Shown in pieces: positions 10,961 to 23,604 of a stretch of 64,000 bases of DNA. The position numbers and the translations under genes were made by a program. The DNA is from Mercurialis annua. Its lineage: Eukaryota > Streptophyta > Magnoliopsida > Malpighiales > Euphorbiaceae. Position 1 is the first letter of the stretch. The number at the start of each line of letters is the position of its first letter. A model generated the notes under the pieces. The model saw nothing but the letters and a program-made list of their open reading frames with translations. It made no database searches and had not been told where the DNA came from. The stretch spans positions 4,409,501-4,473,500 of the forward strand of contig NC_065575.1 in NCBI RefSeq assembly GCF_937616625.2, in the 5' to 3' direction.

Positions 10961-12017
10961 TTAAGGCCTTCCTCCTTTCTTTCTGGGATCATGTTTGGGG
11001 TTAGGTCCTGTGTCATCGTAGTCCAGCACCTCCACCAGAAGTTTCCTGCTGTTCATTTGGTTGCCGTCCATTTTCACCTATAGAAAAAGGTCGGTTAGCG
11101 GCTATGTTTCACGGAAACGGGAAAATATAAAATAAACGGAAACAAAGAAATTATAATTTTTACAAGAATAGCTATAAAATATGAAGTTTTGAAGTTCCAT
11201 AAACATGTTTGCAAGCTGAAATGAAACATTGAAACATAAATTCGATAAATTTGCATGCAACATGAATCAATGGTAAATAACCTTATCTTGATAAAAATAG
11301 ATCGACTATGACCTTAAAATAGATCGACTATGACCTTAAAAAATTACTTTTTAGTAAAAGTAATTTTTACCTTCAGAAAGGGTGTATCGTAATATCTGGG
11401 TTAAATATGTTTTTTATGAATGTTGAATTATAATTTTTTTATAATATAGTTAAAAAGTTATAAAATAATTGCCTATTGATAAATTTTTACTAAACGATTA
11501 TTGAATTATAAAGAGTTATAAAACAGTTTTTTTTTTACAAAATGACCACTGACTTGCTGCTTGAATGAACATTTTTGCCTTGTCGATATCAACAAGTTGG
11601 TGTTTACGCCAGTAAACCGGTATCGTTTTATAATAAAACTATAATGAAATTTTTTATTTTATAAGAATTTCAAATCAAGCTAACCAACAATAGAGGGGAG
11701 TAGTTCATATTCTAAAGTTATAAAAATGTATATAGAAGTTTCGAATTCGAGATTGATCAACCACATCCATCTACCTTGTGAATCGAGTAATCTGGATTCG
11801 TGATTTCCCTGAAGCCTTCAACCATGCCTACAAGAGAAAATACAATTCTTTTTGTTAATAATATATTAAATATCTTAAAAAATTTAAAAAAATTACATTA
11901 TAGTATGGTTAAATAAACAAAATGTAATTAATAAAATTGTGCATAATATTAAAATATACCTGAAGAAAAAGGGACAATGAGTAGAAGGAAGAGAACCAAG
12001 AGGGGTTTGAGAGCCAT
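10961..12017 (-). CDS. PSY-type tyrosine-sulfated peptide precursor
   Basis: Three exons: 12017-11960, 11827-11775 and 11077-10961, encoding 75 residues, the length of Arabidopsis PSY1. Residues 1-20 (MALKPLLVLFLLLIVPFSS) form a signal peptide. The C-terminal part contains EVLDYDDTGPNPKHDPRKKG, with Asp-Tyr at 56-57 and PNPKHDP at 62-68. These match the PSY1 mature peptide pattern DYGDPSANPKHDP. By family knowledge the Tyr before Asp is sulfated by TPST, and the secreted peptide acts on leucine-rich repeat receptor kinases controlling growth versus stress. The tail RKKGGRP after HDP is unusually basic. The start was chosen because it opens the signal peptide. Intron 2 (about 700 bp) holds a 22 bp tandem duplication at 11295-11338. 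The specific PSY paralogue is not assigned. Confidence 0.88.
11295..11338. repeat. 22 bp tandem duplication in PSY intron 2
   Basis: Two adjacent copies of a unit containing ATAGATCGACTATGACCTTA, with no difference seen between them, so the duplication is probably recent. Confidence 0.8.
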
Positions 12018-13135
12018 AATAAGTTGAATGTTATGCAAAAATGAATGGAAGATTGGGTTTTAATGGTAGAAAATTGTATGAGAGCTCAATTGTGTTATGG
12101 TGCACCCACCCAATAGCTACAGAATGATGATCAAATGCATTAAACTTTGCCCACAATTTATACCCTAAAGTCAACTACATTTTTTTATATTATATACTTT
12201 ATAGAATCTAACATTTTAATAAAAAGGAAGAAAAAAAAGAGTACTCAAATGCATGTGGACAAATTAAGCACATAGCAATACTTTGCATGGCTTCAAATTC
12301 TGTAGCCAATTTCATCTTTGCTTTTGTACTATTTATCATGCACCTTTTTAAATGTCAATTAGATTCTCTTGTAAATAAAAACAAAGTTTAGAGGCATTAT
12401 TAAATTTGTTAAACTCCAAAATTGCTCACAAATTATTTAAAAATATATATTTTAATTTGGATATTAATATTTTCGGCGTATAATTCTTTCTTAATTCAAA
12501 TTTGAATAATTCAACGTGGCATCCACGGGGCGTGGTGTCGTTCATTTTTGTAGGACGAATGTAAAAAACTGTCAGATTCTACTAATTTTTTTTCCAATAA
12601 TAATAGAAAATACTGAAGTAGTATTAAACAGTCAAATAAGACGGTAATAATAGGGTGGTTAAATTTTCTTTGTACGAATTATAAATTTTTAAGAGCTCCT
12701 TTTCTAACATTTATTTTATATTAGCTCATTTATCGAATTTCTAGAGCTCCTTTCAAATACAATTTTCCTTGTAATATTTTTCCTTGTTATATAGAGGTAT
12801 AAATTATAATGAATTTAGAGCTAGAAAGAGATTAAGTCCAAACAGTCAGAAAATCGGAGATAAATACTAAACCAAAATTATGATTCCACCACTGAATTTA
12901 TGTATTACCTCTACATGTATATAAAGGGCATATTTGAATATTTTTCCTTTATAGGCATACACGAAAGGATAAGTTAATTACGAAATTAGAGTTGTTTATA
13001 ATTAAATAATGATAAGTAACATTATTGGCCTAGACCAATCTATTCGTAACAGGTACAGTAGTAAAACTGTTCCTTCCATGATCCGCAGGCCAAGGGATGT
13101 AAAGAAACCCATCCAAATAATCGAATTGAACTAGT
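12018..13135. other. PSY promoter side and AT-rich spacer
   Basis: This should hold the PSY 5' UTR and promoter directly above 12017. I could not choose a TATA box with confidence. The rest is AT-rich with no recognisable gene. Confidence 0.45.
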
Positions 13136-13316
13136 AGAAATTTTTAGGTAGACCGAGTTTATCACGTTATCTGTAGATTAAGTCATTCATAATATGACAC
13201 CTCATTAAAATGATGGTAATATCGTAATAATTGCCATCATTTTAATGAGATGTTGTATCATGAGTGGCTTAGTTTATGGATGACGTGGTAGACTCGATCT
13301 ACCTAACAATTTCTCA
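13136..13316. mobile_element. MITE family B copy 1
   Basis: About 180 bp, almost wholly palindromic. The left end runs TTTTTAGGTAGACCGAG...ATAATATGACACCTCATTAA and is mirrored by TTAATGAGATGTTGTATCAT...GACTCGATCTACCTAACAA. The flanks GAACTAGTA (13127-13135) and GAACTGGTA (just after about 13317) look like a 9 bp target duplication with one change. The same family is found at 19345-22795. Confidence 0.7.
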
Positions 13317-15440
13317 CTGAACTGGTAAATTTGATTAGAACTTTTAATTTTTTATTCGGTTTGATTTTAAATGTAATTAAAATTTAGTATATTTAAATAC
13401 AATTAAACAGAACTAATTAAATCAATCAAATAAATTTATTCAATTTGGTTGATTGAAAGTATTTTATTTTTTGAAAAATTCAGTTCGATTAGATTGTTTA
13501 AACAACAATTAAAATATTATAATTTAGTTTGATTTGATTGGAAATAAATACACACAACTAAAGAATTCAAAAAGAAAACCCTAAATTATCATGTTATGTG
13601 CTTTGACATCAATAGTGGGTGTGAAAGGCGTCCTACTTTGATCCATGTCTAAAAAATTCCTTTCAATTAAGATTTATCGTGTCCCCTCAATTTGTTACAA
13701 AACCAATTAAATACAATGTCATGATTTTAGATAAAAAAAAATGCTCATAAATTAATTAATTTAACTTGATCTACCACCTCAGGAGGTGGCAGAAAATATA
13801 TGTAAGTTAAAATTGTAGTGATAGCAAATTATTAGATAATTTTGAAGCTGGAATTGGAAGTGAGTATCGGTCAGTTTGGTTATGTTCGGTTTCGAATCGA
13901 CCGATATCGACGGTGCCGAACTTTCTCAATCTTCGACCGAACCACAGTTATTTTCACCAAATACCAAACTTTCTTTTGACCGAAATTTTCAGTCGATTCA
14001 GTTCGATTTCGGTTCAGTTCGGTTTCAAATTTTGGTTTGACTTTATTTTAAAATTAAATAAAAATCTTAATTTTTTTGGTAAAATAACAAAAAAAAGAAT
14101 TTACATTATAAAAACCTTAATTTTTTTTAAAAGTACGATTCAGCCGTTTTTTTTTATTTTTTTGATTTTACAACTTTCCAAACCAAACGGCTAATCGAAC
14201 TCTAAAATTTTCAAAATCAGAGATCAAACCTAACCGTTTTTACCGAAAAACCGAATCAAACAACAAATTTCAGTTTGATTTTTTTGTTTTTCAATTTAGT
14301 TCGGTTTTCGCTCAGCTCCAGTAGAAATATTAAACGAGATTAATTAACATATAGAATTTTTTTGTCTCAAATTATAAATTTATTCTTGTTTCATCTTTTG
14401 TGTCAAATTAAGAAATGAAACTTCCTTGATTTTTGTTTTCAGTTTTCCGTGGTACCACACAGCACTTTAATAAGAAATGGCTATGATCCTCTTATTTCGG
14501 CTTTCATCATCTTGAAAAGTCAAATTGGGGGGTGAGTGGGCTACACATAAAATCAAATTTAAAGGATTTTAAGAGTTGAATTTTGTTGAGCCATTAGTGG
14601 CACTGGCATCACTACCTAAAGAGGGACAACGCAACACTTTGGACTCTCTCACTAACAAAATTTTAATCACTAATTAAAAACACTAATCATCCTTTATGAG
14701 ACAATATATTTGTTTGTAATCATTGTTCTTCAATTAAGGTTGGTCATTGTCTCATTTTGTGGAGTGTAACTACATATTCAAAATTGTAATAGGTTCGGAG
14801 TTTTTGCTAGAATTGTTAGGTAATACTTTTTTTTTTAAAAGAATGTAAGATTTTATTATAGCACCAAAAAAATATTACAAATTCAAACAAATAATTTATA
14901 TGAGAATACAATAACAAACAAATAAACAATTAAAATATGCTATCCTTTTTGCACGAAAAAATAAAATAAGATTCTCAATGATAAGACCATAAAATTGAAA
15001 ATTGCAAATTGATGACCATGAATTACAATATCTTCTGCAAATAATTGATTTACAATTGGACATTAGATTTAAAGAAACAGTTAATCAAGACAATAATTCT
15101 ATGACAGCTTCAATCTGATTTGTCAATTTTTACCATGAACGATTCAGATATGTACCGCATAAAAAGATCCATAAAAGAAATATCAAATTTCATTAAGGAC
15201 AACACAATAACTTTCAAAAAAAAACTCTATAGAAGAAGATGTAAGAAGAACAATTAAAAAACAAACAAACAAACATAAAACGACAATAAAAATCAAAAAC
15301 TGGAGATACTTAGAGAAGAAACGAGACTACCGCCGATCAAAATATTGATCGGCGTTGCCCTAAAGAAGGCAAAGAAAAGAAGGAATTTTTGGATGGCCGA
15401 CATCAGTTAGGAGAAGAAAGGGGAGAGGGAGCAATAATTT
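13317..15440. other. Intergenic repeats, no gene
   Basis: AT-rich. 13850-14330 is a degraded inverted repeat rich in 'ttcggttcggtttgg' and 'aaccgaaccgaa' words, like the ends of a decayed short transposon. 14825-15440 opens with a poly-T run and later holds a perfect hairpin (15331-15354). The small open frames have no recognisable content. Confidence 0.45.
15331..15354. other. Perfect 10 bp stem hairpin
   Basis: CGCCGATCAA, AATA, TTGATCGGCG: a perfect 10 bp inverted repeat around a 4 nt loop, GC-rich at its base and standing out from AT-rich surroundings. It is not followed by a T run. No function assigned. Confidence 0.7.
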
Positions 15441-15442
15441 TA

Positions 15443-15813
15443 TTCCCTCCGTCGCATATAAATAGACAAAATGAATATTTTAGGCGTCCTAAAATAGGCA
15501 AAGTTACTATATAATTTGAATAATACTAACATTACCTTCATCAATTTCAACCACTTTTATTATATTTTATAAATCACCATTAATTATCACTTTATACAAT
15601 ACAAAAATTAATAACAATTTTATCTTTTTAAAATTTATTTATAATTCCAACACAATAATTATCTTTCCCATAATATAAATTAATAATATTTAAAATATTT
15701 AAATAATTAAATTAAGAATATTATTGGAAGTTAATAAAATATAACTATTTTAACCATCATTTCTTAATTCATGTACAAATTCTATTTTGCCTATTTATAT
15801 GGGACGGAGGGAA
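15443..15813. mobile_element. Stowaway-type MITE
   Basis: Ends TTCCCTCCGTC and GACGGAGGGAA match the Stowaway consensus CTCCCTCCGT. They are flanked by TA on both sides (15441-15442, 15814-15815), the Tc1/mariner target duplication. The inner sequence is AT-rich, 371 bp in total. Confidence 0.88.
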
Positions 15814-15869
15814 TATGTAATATTTAAAAGGTAAAATTTACATATTTATTCCATTATAATTTATAATTT

Positions 15870-16277
15870 GAGCAAAATATTATGACACCCCTCATATTTG
15901 ACATAATTTACAGTTTAATCCTTTTTATTTGAAAAATCAAACGATATGTGCCCCTCACTTTTATTTTTGTCAACGATTTAGTCATTCGTCCATTTTTAGT
16001 GTTAGTTAACAAAGTCAACGAAACTGTATGGTCCCCATTTTTATTTTTTTCAACGATTTGGTCCCTCACTTTTGTTTTTGTCAACAATTTCGTCTCTCAT
16101 ATTTGAAGATTAATTTACTCCTAAGTCCTTTAACTTCGTTGACTAACACCAAAAATGTACTGAGGGACTAAACTGTTGAAAGAAACAAAAGTGAGAAGCC
16201 ATATAGTTTAATTTTTAAATAGGAGGGATTAAAGTGTGAATTATGTCAAATGTAAGGGATCGCATAGTAATTTTCTC
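15870..16277. mobile_element. Terminal-inverted-repeat element, about 408 bp
   Basis: The left end GAGCAAAATATTATGACACC and following 'catatttgacataattta..gtttaatcc' are mirrored by 'ggattaaa..aattatgtcaaatgtaaggga' and TAATTTTCTC. Inner blocks 'tcaacgatttggtccctcac' are repeated with small changes. No clean target duplication was recognised. Confidence 0.65.
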
Positions 16278-16309
16278 TTATTAATGAAGAAATATATACC
16301 GCAAAAAAA

Positions 16310-16746
16310 ACTATTCTTCAACAAAGGATCAATTTGCACCCTCAATTGGCACAAAAGTCAAAAAAAATCTTGATAACATCATATTAAAACAATTTGAAAA
16401 TTAGCAAAAACGGATTAAAAGCACCCCCCCCCTCTCTCTCAAAAAAAAGAGAGATATAAAATTTAACCTAATTAGACTACTTAATCATACTTAATCCTAA
16501 TCAAATTCATAATTTTAATCTTAATTAAAATCCTAATTTATTTTAACTAAACCTAAATTTAATCTACCTAATTAAACTCTAAACTGAGTTGCCACCGCCG
16601 CTGAAGAGGAACGAATAAAACGTCGTCGCTACTCCCTTCTCCTTCGATCAATGTTGAAGAGGAACGAACCCAACTGCTCCTTCTGGTTTGTTTCTTCATC
16701 GAAGACAAACACAACTAGTACAACATTATTTTCACTATTATTTTGA
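16310..16746. repeat. Half of a MULE-like element related to 24050-24832
   Basis: The start 'aacaaaggatca..ttgcaccctcaattggcacaaaa' matches the end plan of the complete element at 24050-24832 (GAACGAAGGATCA, 'cccctcaacttggcacaaa'). The opposite end was not found; the copy is interrupted or cut by the MITE beginning at 16747. It also contains a C8/CT run near 16424-16440 and GC-richer sequence near 16590-16690. Confidence 0.5.
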
Positions 16747-17129
16747 GGCTTAATTACTTAAAAACCACCCACCTTAAACTTTTTTTTCGTTTATACCCTG
16801 ACCTAGGAAAAAGTTCATTTATATCCTGACGTATGTGTTTATGTTTCACCTCTACCCCGAGGCACTAAATTAACCTCTTTTTATTTAAAAAAAAGTTTAA
16901 AATAGTCCTTCATTTAGAGAAAAATCCATTTCTAATTAATCTCTAATTAATTTAGGTTAAAAATGAAGAACTATTTTAAACTTTTTTCTTAATGAAAAGA
17001 GGTTAATTTAGTTCCTCGGGGTAGGGATGAAACATAAATACATACGTCAGGGTATAAATGAATTTTTTTCTAGGTCAGGGTACAAACAAAAAAAAAGCTC
17101 GAGGTGGGTGGTTTTTAAGTAATTAAGCC
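16747..17129. mobile_element. MITE family A copy 2
   Basis: A 383 bp element with ends GGCTTAATTACTTAAAAACC and GGTTTTTAAGTAATTAAGCC. It is bounded by an exact 9 bp duplication TTATTTTGA (16738-16746 and 17130-17138). The subterminal 'gacctaggaaaaagttcattta' is shared with the copies at 7951 and 40261. Confidence 0.92.
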
Positions 17130-17355
17130 TTATTTTGATAATGATATCGTCTAATATCGGAAGCTACTGTCTCGACTAGCTCATACCGAATCGAATAAAA
17201 TCTCATAACACTTATAAGATATTCTTGGTTTTTTTTTAAAAAAAATTGTTCCAAATTCAATACTTGAAATTAAGACCTCTAGTTTAATATATTGTAAGGC
17301 TATTTAGTATCATAGCTTTAGTAAGGTCAGTAAGTTTAATGTACATAAAAAAAAA

Positions 17356-17736
17356 GGCTTAACGGAAAAAAAAACTCAAACCTTTACGACTTGTTGCAAT
17401 TATATTCAAACCTTTTAATTTTTGCAATAATATCCAAATTGCATTATTTTGTTGCAATAATATCCAAATTGCACTTTTTATGTGAATTTTTTTGAGTTTT
17501 TTGCCATTTTTTGGAACTTTTACTATATTATTATACATTAAAACATAATAATAGCCTAATATCTTAATTGAAAACAACAAGTTTAGCCATCAATTTGACT
17601 ATTATTGCTACAAAAAAATGCAATTTAGATATTATTACAACAAAAAAATACAATTTGGATATTATTGCAAAAATTAATAGGTTTGGATATAATTACAACA
17701 AGTCGTAAGGGTTTGGGTTTTTTTAACCATTAGGCC
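17356..17736. mobile_element. MITE with GGCTTAACGG...CCATTAGGCC ends
   Basis: A long inverted repeat: 'ctcaaacctttacgacttgttgcaatta' at the left and its complement near 17690-17725. Several internal copies of 'caataatatccaaattgca' lie between. The flanks (TAAAAAAAA and TAAAAAAAT) look like a 9 bp duplication but are too low in complexity to be decisive. Confidence 0.75.
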
Positions 17737-19344
17737 TAAAAAAATTGTACCCGTTAATGATATTTTTTTACTATTCATATTAAAATAAAATTTCACACTT
17801 AGTTCTCACATAAAATTCATAAATGAAATAATTAATTGAAGTAACTATGAAAATTTAATACCCTTGACATTTTAAAGGATCAGTGAAAGAAAAATTATCT
17901 TCACCTTTTTAACGCTTTAAACACTGTATGTAGAAATTATCTAAAAAAACTTCATCTTTTAACTTTTTAGCAATTTTAACGGTTCTATAATAAACGAGTA
18001 GTTTCTTTAGTGATAGTGATTATCAAAAAAAGTGATACAGGTTATCTTTTGCAATTTTAAATGTGACATTGAAAACGCTATAAAAATAAAAAGTAAGACT
18101 TTTTTTAACTAATTCTATTTTAAAAGAAGACTTTGTGATTTCTTTTTTTAAGTATGTTACATGAACATACATGAAAGTGATTTTTCTTCCAAAAAACGCT
18201 TAAATGACAAAATAATTAATTGTCCACCACGTTATCCGTGCTATAATGAGAGATTGTCATATTTAAAATATTATTTGGTGTATAAGAAATTGATTGAACG
18301 TAATTATATTATTATTATTATTATAATAATTAATTTTAATATAATTAATTTTGTTCGTGAATCATGTGATAGCCAAAATCAACTTAAAATTTTGGATTGG
18401 AATTCTCTCATGTTCAAATGAACATGAATGGTGTAGATTAATTTAATTAAATTTAAATTTTTTTGATCTATACCATTTATTTTATAATAAAAGATGTACA
18501 TTTAATGAATACGAGTGAATCCCAATTCTAAAATTTTCTCTCAAGTGACATCAGAAATGTTTAGCATAATATGTGGTTATAGTCAAGTCAAAACCAAAAC
18601 AGGAATATATATCCTATATAAATACAGCCTATTTGAAGGTATGCATTAGTGGTAGATGCTGTTCATTTTGGATGCTTACCCAAATCCTCTTCTTATATTT
18701 CTTCTTCTTTTTTAAACTTTTTAGATACACAATAGACTTTTTAATTGTTAAATTTTTTTGTTTTAAATTTGTGTCTTAGATTTGTATGCAATGATTGATA
18801 GTTGAACTCACATTGAAGAGTAGGGGAGAGTGCGATTTTTGTTAAAAGGCCATCCGTCCATATCTAATGCTTTTTGTTAGGTACATTTGGATTGAGGATT
18901 ATTATAATTTATAATACAATTTACATATAATTTCGACGGATATAAAAGAATATTTTTATAATTTACACATAAACCGAGCAAAAGCGTGATTTTTTATATT
19001 AGTTCGAGGTCGGCTCGAGTTATGCCAAAACTTCCTCAAAATAAATGTATTCGGCCAGTTTTTTCACAAATCAACATTCAACTCGTCCAACTGAGATATT
19101 TTCTGGCACTAACTCGAGATAAATCGAACTCATGCCCGAATCGAGCTGATTTTTCTACGAAAATAAGCTAATTCATCGAGTTGAAACCCAGTATTTAAAA
19201 GATAATCGATTCTAATCCTACTCAAGACTTGCGACCATTTTCAATCTTTAAAACCTTTACAAATGGGACTGAAGTCAATGCAATTATTTTCATGCTTCAC
19301 TAGTTCAAGTGTTTGCTTTTCATAACTTATTATTTACTTTGATT
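17737..19344. other. AT-rich intergenic region
   Basis: No recognisable gene. 18305-18330 is a short TTA-type run. 18980-19190 is somewhat GC-richer with repeated 'tcgag' words, probably an old repeat. Open frames here lack family resemblance. Confidence 0.45.
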
Positions 19345-22300
19345 TTTATTAGGAAAATTTTTTAGATGCATTCAGTCCACTACGTCATTTATAGACTAAA
19401 TCTATCATATTATGACACATCATTAAAATAATGACACTATCGTAATATTAATATTTAAAAGTATAAAAAATAATAAATAAAATTACGATAGTACTACTAT
19501 TTTAATGACGTGTCATAATATGATAGGTTAGTTCACAGATGACGTGATTGTAATACCCCGTAGAATTTTTAGCGTTTATTTTCGTGTGTGTCCGATTTTA
19601 ATTGATTAGGACCTCGAAAATAGTGAATAAATTCACGTGATGAATTTATAAGTGTGAAAATGTGATTTGCTATGTGTTTGCCTTAAATGTGATTTTTGGC
19701 AATTTTACGTGTTAAAAGTGAATTTTGCGATTTTTCACTAAAAACCGTAAAAATAATTATTTTAAATATTTTTAAAGGCTCAAAAATATTTTAACTCAGC
19801 CCATATGATATGATTTAATGTTTTTGAATATTTGGTAAAGTTGAGATTATTTTGCCCCTAGAGTTCGAATTATTTACAAGAATGCCATAATGGCAAACTT
19901 GTAAATAATTGAACAACCAAATAATATCTAGATATTTTCTTAAGCTAAACTTGGTGCCCAAGTTAATTCATCTTCTTCTCCATTTGAGTGTGGGTGCCGA
20001 ATACTCCATAGCTCACAACACAAAAATTTATTCTTACATTTTCTCTCAAAATTTTCTTAACAAAAGTTGTCGGGGATATTGCGTAGAACGTTAATCTCTA
20101 TTTGCATGTTCGTTTGAGGTATAATTTCAAGCTCAAATCTTAGTTTTTAGTTGCTGATGTTGGTTGAATCTTAGAAACATGCTTAGGATGGTTAAATATT
20201 GGTGTTTGATGGTTAATTAACTAGTTTTGGTTGTTATTTATGTGGGTTACGGTTTTAAAATAATTTTTCCGTGAAAATTAAATTATTTATTTAAATTTCT
20301 GGGCTGATCTATATGATGATATTTATATATGCTTTAAAGTGAAATTTTTGTGGATTAAAAATGTTAAACATTTCGGGTGTTAATTTAATTAGTTGGGTTT
20401 CGATTTTTAATTGTTTTAAAGCTTAAAAATAGCTTAAAAATGGTAAATAAAGGGATTTTTAATTTCTGTAAATAATTTTATTTATGGATGAGTTACATTT
20501 GTGGTTGATGTTAATTAAATGGTTGATGGTTAATTTTTAGCGGTTTAATAATCGGGTTTAATTTTTAATAACTCTATTCGGCTAAAATTTGATGAAAAAG
20601 GGTAAAACTGTCATTTTAATTTCTGGACAGAAATAATTCATTAAAAAATTTCTGTAAATACATATGGTAATTATTTATGGAGTTTAAGTGATTTAATCGA
20701 AGTGTTTTGACGGATTAATAATCGGTTTTGATTATTGATGGTCATTTCGGTTTTAATGGCTAAAATAATGAAAAATATTATTTTAAAATTTTGGGCTGCT
20801 GTTTTTACAAGAAAAAAATTAAAAATGTATTTGAAAATGATTTTGGTGAATTTCGGTGTTAAAATGGCTTAAAATGAATTTTTAAGCGTTTTTAGCGTTT
20901 CGAGTTTCGGTCAAAACCACCGGAATACGGTGACCGGAGTTTGAGTAGAGGGGATAGAGCATATTGGCTCAGTCCTAAACTCAGTTGGCAGCAGTTAGTG
21001 CCGAAATGTTTTTGGCAGAAAATAAGGGGGGGCCGAGCCCCGGGTCAAAAATATTTTACGGAAAAATATTTTTGGATATTTTTGAATTGTGGTATGTTTG
21101 TTGATATTTTCTAAAAGTGTATTTTAGAAAATTATGTGAATTGAATGTGTGTTAGAATTATATGGAGTTATAATTCTATGTTTATTTAATGAAATAAATA
21201 AACGACGTGGTGTATCGTATAGAAATACGATGATGCGGAAATAGATAGTCGGAATCAAATTTGGTTATGTGATTATGTGGTTTATATGGTTGAGTCGGTG
21301 TAGAGTATATCCTAGAATTTAGAGTTATTACATTTATTAATGTTTAATCTCTAAATTAGATCCAGCGAGTTTTGTCGCGGAAACCGGCGAGCAAAGGTTT
21401 TGAATATTCGACGGGTGGTATTTTTATATTTGGAATAAGCGAGTACTGTGAGTGTGTTTACAACTTATACTGCTAAATATTAGTATTAAAAATATTGCGA
21501 ACTGCTTTACATGATTTGCAAATGCTTTATTTTATTTTGAATTTAAATCGCATGAACTATTCATAGTGTTGAAACCGATTTAGATTCATTGAAACGTGCT
21601 TACTATTGGGCGGCAATAGTGCTGTGTGATCACCGGTATTGCATTTAGAATGGGTTGCATGTGAATGTGCTGTGTGAATCCTGGCGACGGCCTGGAAAGT
21701 CAGGCGACGGCCTAGACTCTGTGTGAACAGATCTTCAGAGGCAACGGAATATAGACGACCAAAGGCAGTCAGCAAACTGCCGAGATCTGAGAGGTTGAAC
21801 CTTTTATTAAAAAAAGTGAAATTGGCGACAGTATTTATGTACTGCCGAAATCCGTTGTATTGTAAGAAGAGTCTGGGACTTTCAAATACGTAAAATAAGA
21901 ATAATCGGATTTGACTGGCTAAAAGTACAAAAAGAGAAAATAAATACGGCCAAAGAAAAATAAAAGGTTAACCCGAATATGATGAAATGATGTGGAATAT
22001 TTATGTTTCCTGTGTTGAAAGCATATAGGAACATGAATCATGGTTTAGGGTTTCATATGAATCGGTAATCTGGAATGCATTGCTTTCATATTAATGTTTA
22101 TTAGTACATGTTGTACGCATTCACCAGTTTTTATAACTGACCCCGTTGAATTTAATATTTTTACAGGCGAGTAGTTTGACGTGTGGATTTCCAATTTCTT
22201 GTTCCGGAAATCCCTGACTTGAATAAAGTGAGAATGACCTTTCCTTTGTGTGTCTAGAGTTGCAGTAGCTAGAATAATGAACGGTGATACCTTAATAGTC

Positions 22301-22795
22301 GTTGGACTTATTTATGCTTTATATTTTATAACGCTAAACTCTGATAATATGTAATATGTGAATGCTGTGCGAAAGTCCGAGCGACTGCACTTGAATAAAA
22401 TGCGATGAACGCATCTGCATAGTGAAATGCAGTTAAGTCCATAGAGAAATGGCCTGCATAGTGAAATGCAGTAATTATCATAGTAAGATGGTATGCACAT
22501 GAGATGCATGATAAACCATAGAGAAATGGTTTTGAAACTAAAATGCAATAATTAAAGAGAAAATTACGTGCATGTTTTAAATGGTAATTTTTATAAGAAC
22601 GTTTTAAACTGCGATTTTAAAATGTTCGAAAATGATTCGAATTCCGCGAAAAATTTTAAGTGATTTTAATTTATTTTTAAGGCTTGCTACGGGTTTCGGA
22701 GCAACCACTCCCATTCCCTAGCGCCGGTCTCGATGCCGAGAATCGGGTCGTGACAGTGATAGACTGAGTCTATCTAAAAATCTCTCCATTATTAG
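19345..22795. mobile_element. MITE family B copy 2, split by a solo LTR
   Basis: The left part (19345-19548) and right part (22756-22795) form one MITE once the LTR is removed. The left TTTTTTAGATGCATTCAGTC...CTATCATATTATGACA mirrors ATATGATAGG...GACTGAGTCTATCTAAAAA. It matches copy 1 at 13136. The outer flanks TTATTAG on both sides suggest a decayed 8-9 bp duplication. Confidence 0.75.
19549..22755. mobile_element. Solo LTR of a large LTR retrotransposon (probably Ty3/gypsy)
   Basis: It begins TGTAATACCCCG and ends GGGTCGTGACA, the TG...CA termini of an LTR. It is flanked by an exact 5 bp duplication GTGAT (19544-19548 and 22756-22760). At 3207 bp it has no gag-pol frame, primer-binding site or second LTR copy, so it reads as one long LTR left after recombination between two LTRs. 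'TGTAATACCCCG' and 'CGGGTCGTGACA' termini with a kilobase-scale LTR are common in Ty3/gypsy chromoviruses; the lineage is inference. Inside, 22390-22520 has 25-30 bp direct repeats built on 'gcatagtgaaatgcagt' and 'catagagaaatgg'. Confidence 0.88.
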
Positions 22796-23604
22796 TCTGA
22801 ATTTAGTTTTAGTTTAAATTAGACCAATCAACCATGACACCTGAATTTAATCCCACTATTATAAAACCCCCTCAAAAAAACATCACTCAACCTACTAAAT
22901 TTTGCTAATTGGACCAGTAAATCTCTTTTGCCCTAAAAATTACCAAAATACCCATAAAATCTATATATATAAAAAAAATCAAACTAATCCAATCCAACCA
23001 AACTTAAGGTCACCCATCCAAACAAATCAAACATAACTCATCAATCTAATCTAATCAAACATAAATCACCAATCTATCCAGCTAAATCAAACCACTCAAC
23101 TGGAACCCACCGCCGCACCTTTCTCCGGGAATGGACGCAATACGCAATACCCTCCATTGCCGGAACTTTTTTATTTTCTTCAATATGTAAACACAATTGA
23201 ATTCAGTTTATTTGCATCATTTGTAAACACAACTGAATTCAGTTTATTTGCATCATTTTCATTCTCGTTTTACTTAGCAAACTTTTGGAGTATTTGTTAT
23301 AAGATTAATCAAGCCCCAATTGCTTGTTACGAAGTCAAGTTTACACAAATTTAAAATCTGTTTCCTAGCACACCCGTAATTCAACACACATTTATTACAA
23401 TTTCTTACTAAAATTGTAAAATACCTGACACTAACCAAAAGCTTGAAGAACTAATAAAAAGCATCAAAAACTGAAAATTATTTTTTGACTTTTTCAAGCT
23501 GGATCATATTAAAAATTAAATTTGTATAATATTTGATCTTAGATGGAAATTCCTTTTGAGAACTTTAACCAACCTTCCAAAACGGCACTAAACCAAAATT
23601 ATAA
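22796..23604. other. Intergenic spacer with C-rich stretch
   Basis: No gene recognised. 22850-23160 is rich in 'aatccaaccaaac' words and CCACCGCCGCACC, resembling the interior of the element at 39550-40235. 23186-23262 contains a 33 bp tandem duplication (AATTCAGTTTATTTGCATCA twice). Confidence 0.45.

Noticed and set aside
18161..18779. Forward open frames in the 18 kb region
   Set aside because: AT-rich, low complexity, no motif, no splice or promoter context.
22312..22548. Reverse frame inside the LTR
   Set aside because: Made of the LTR's internal short direct repeats; no gag or pol motif.
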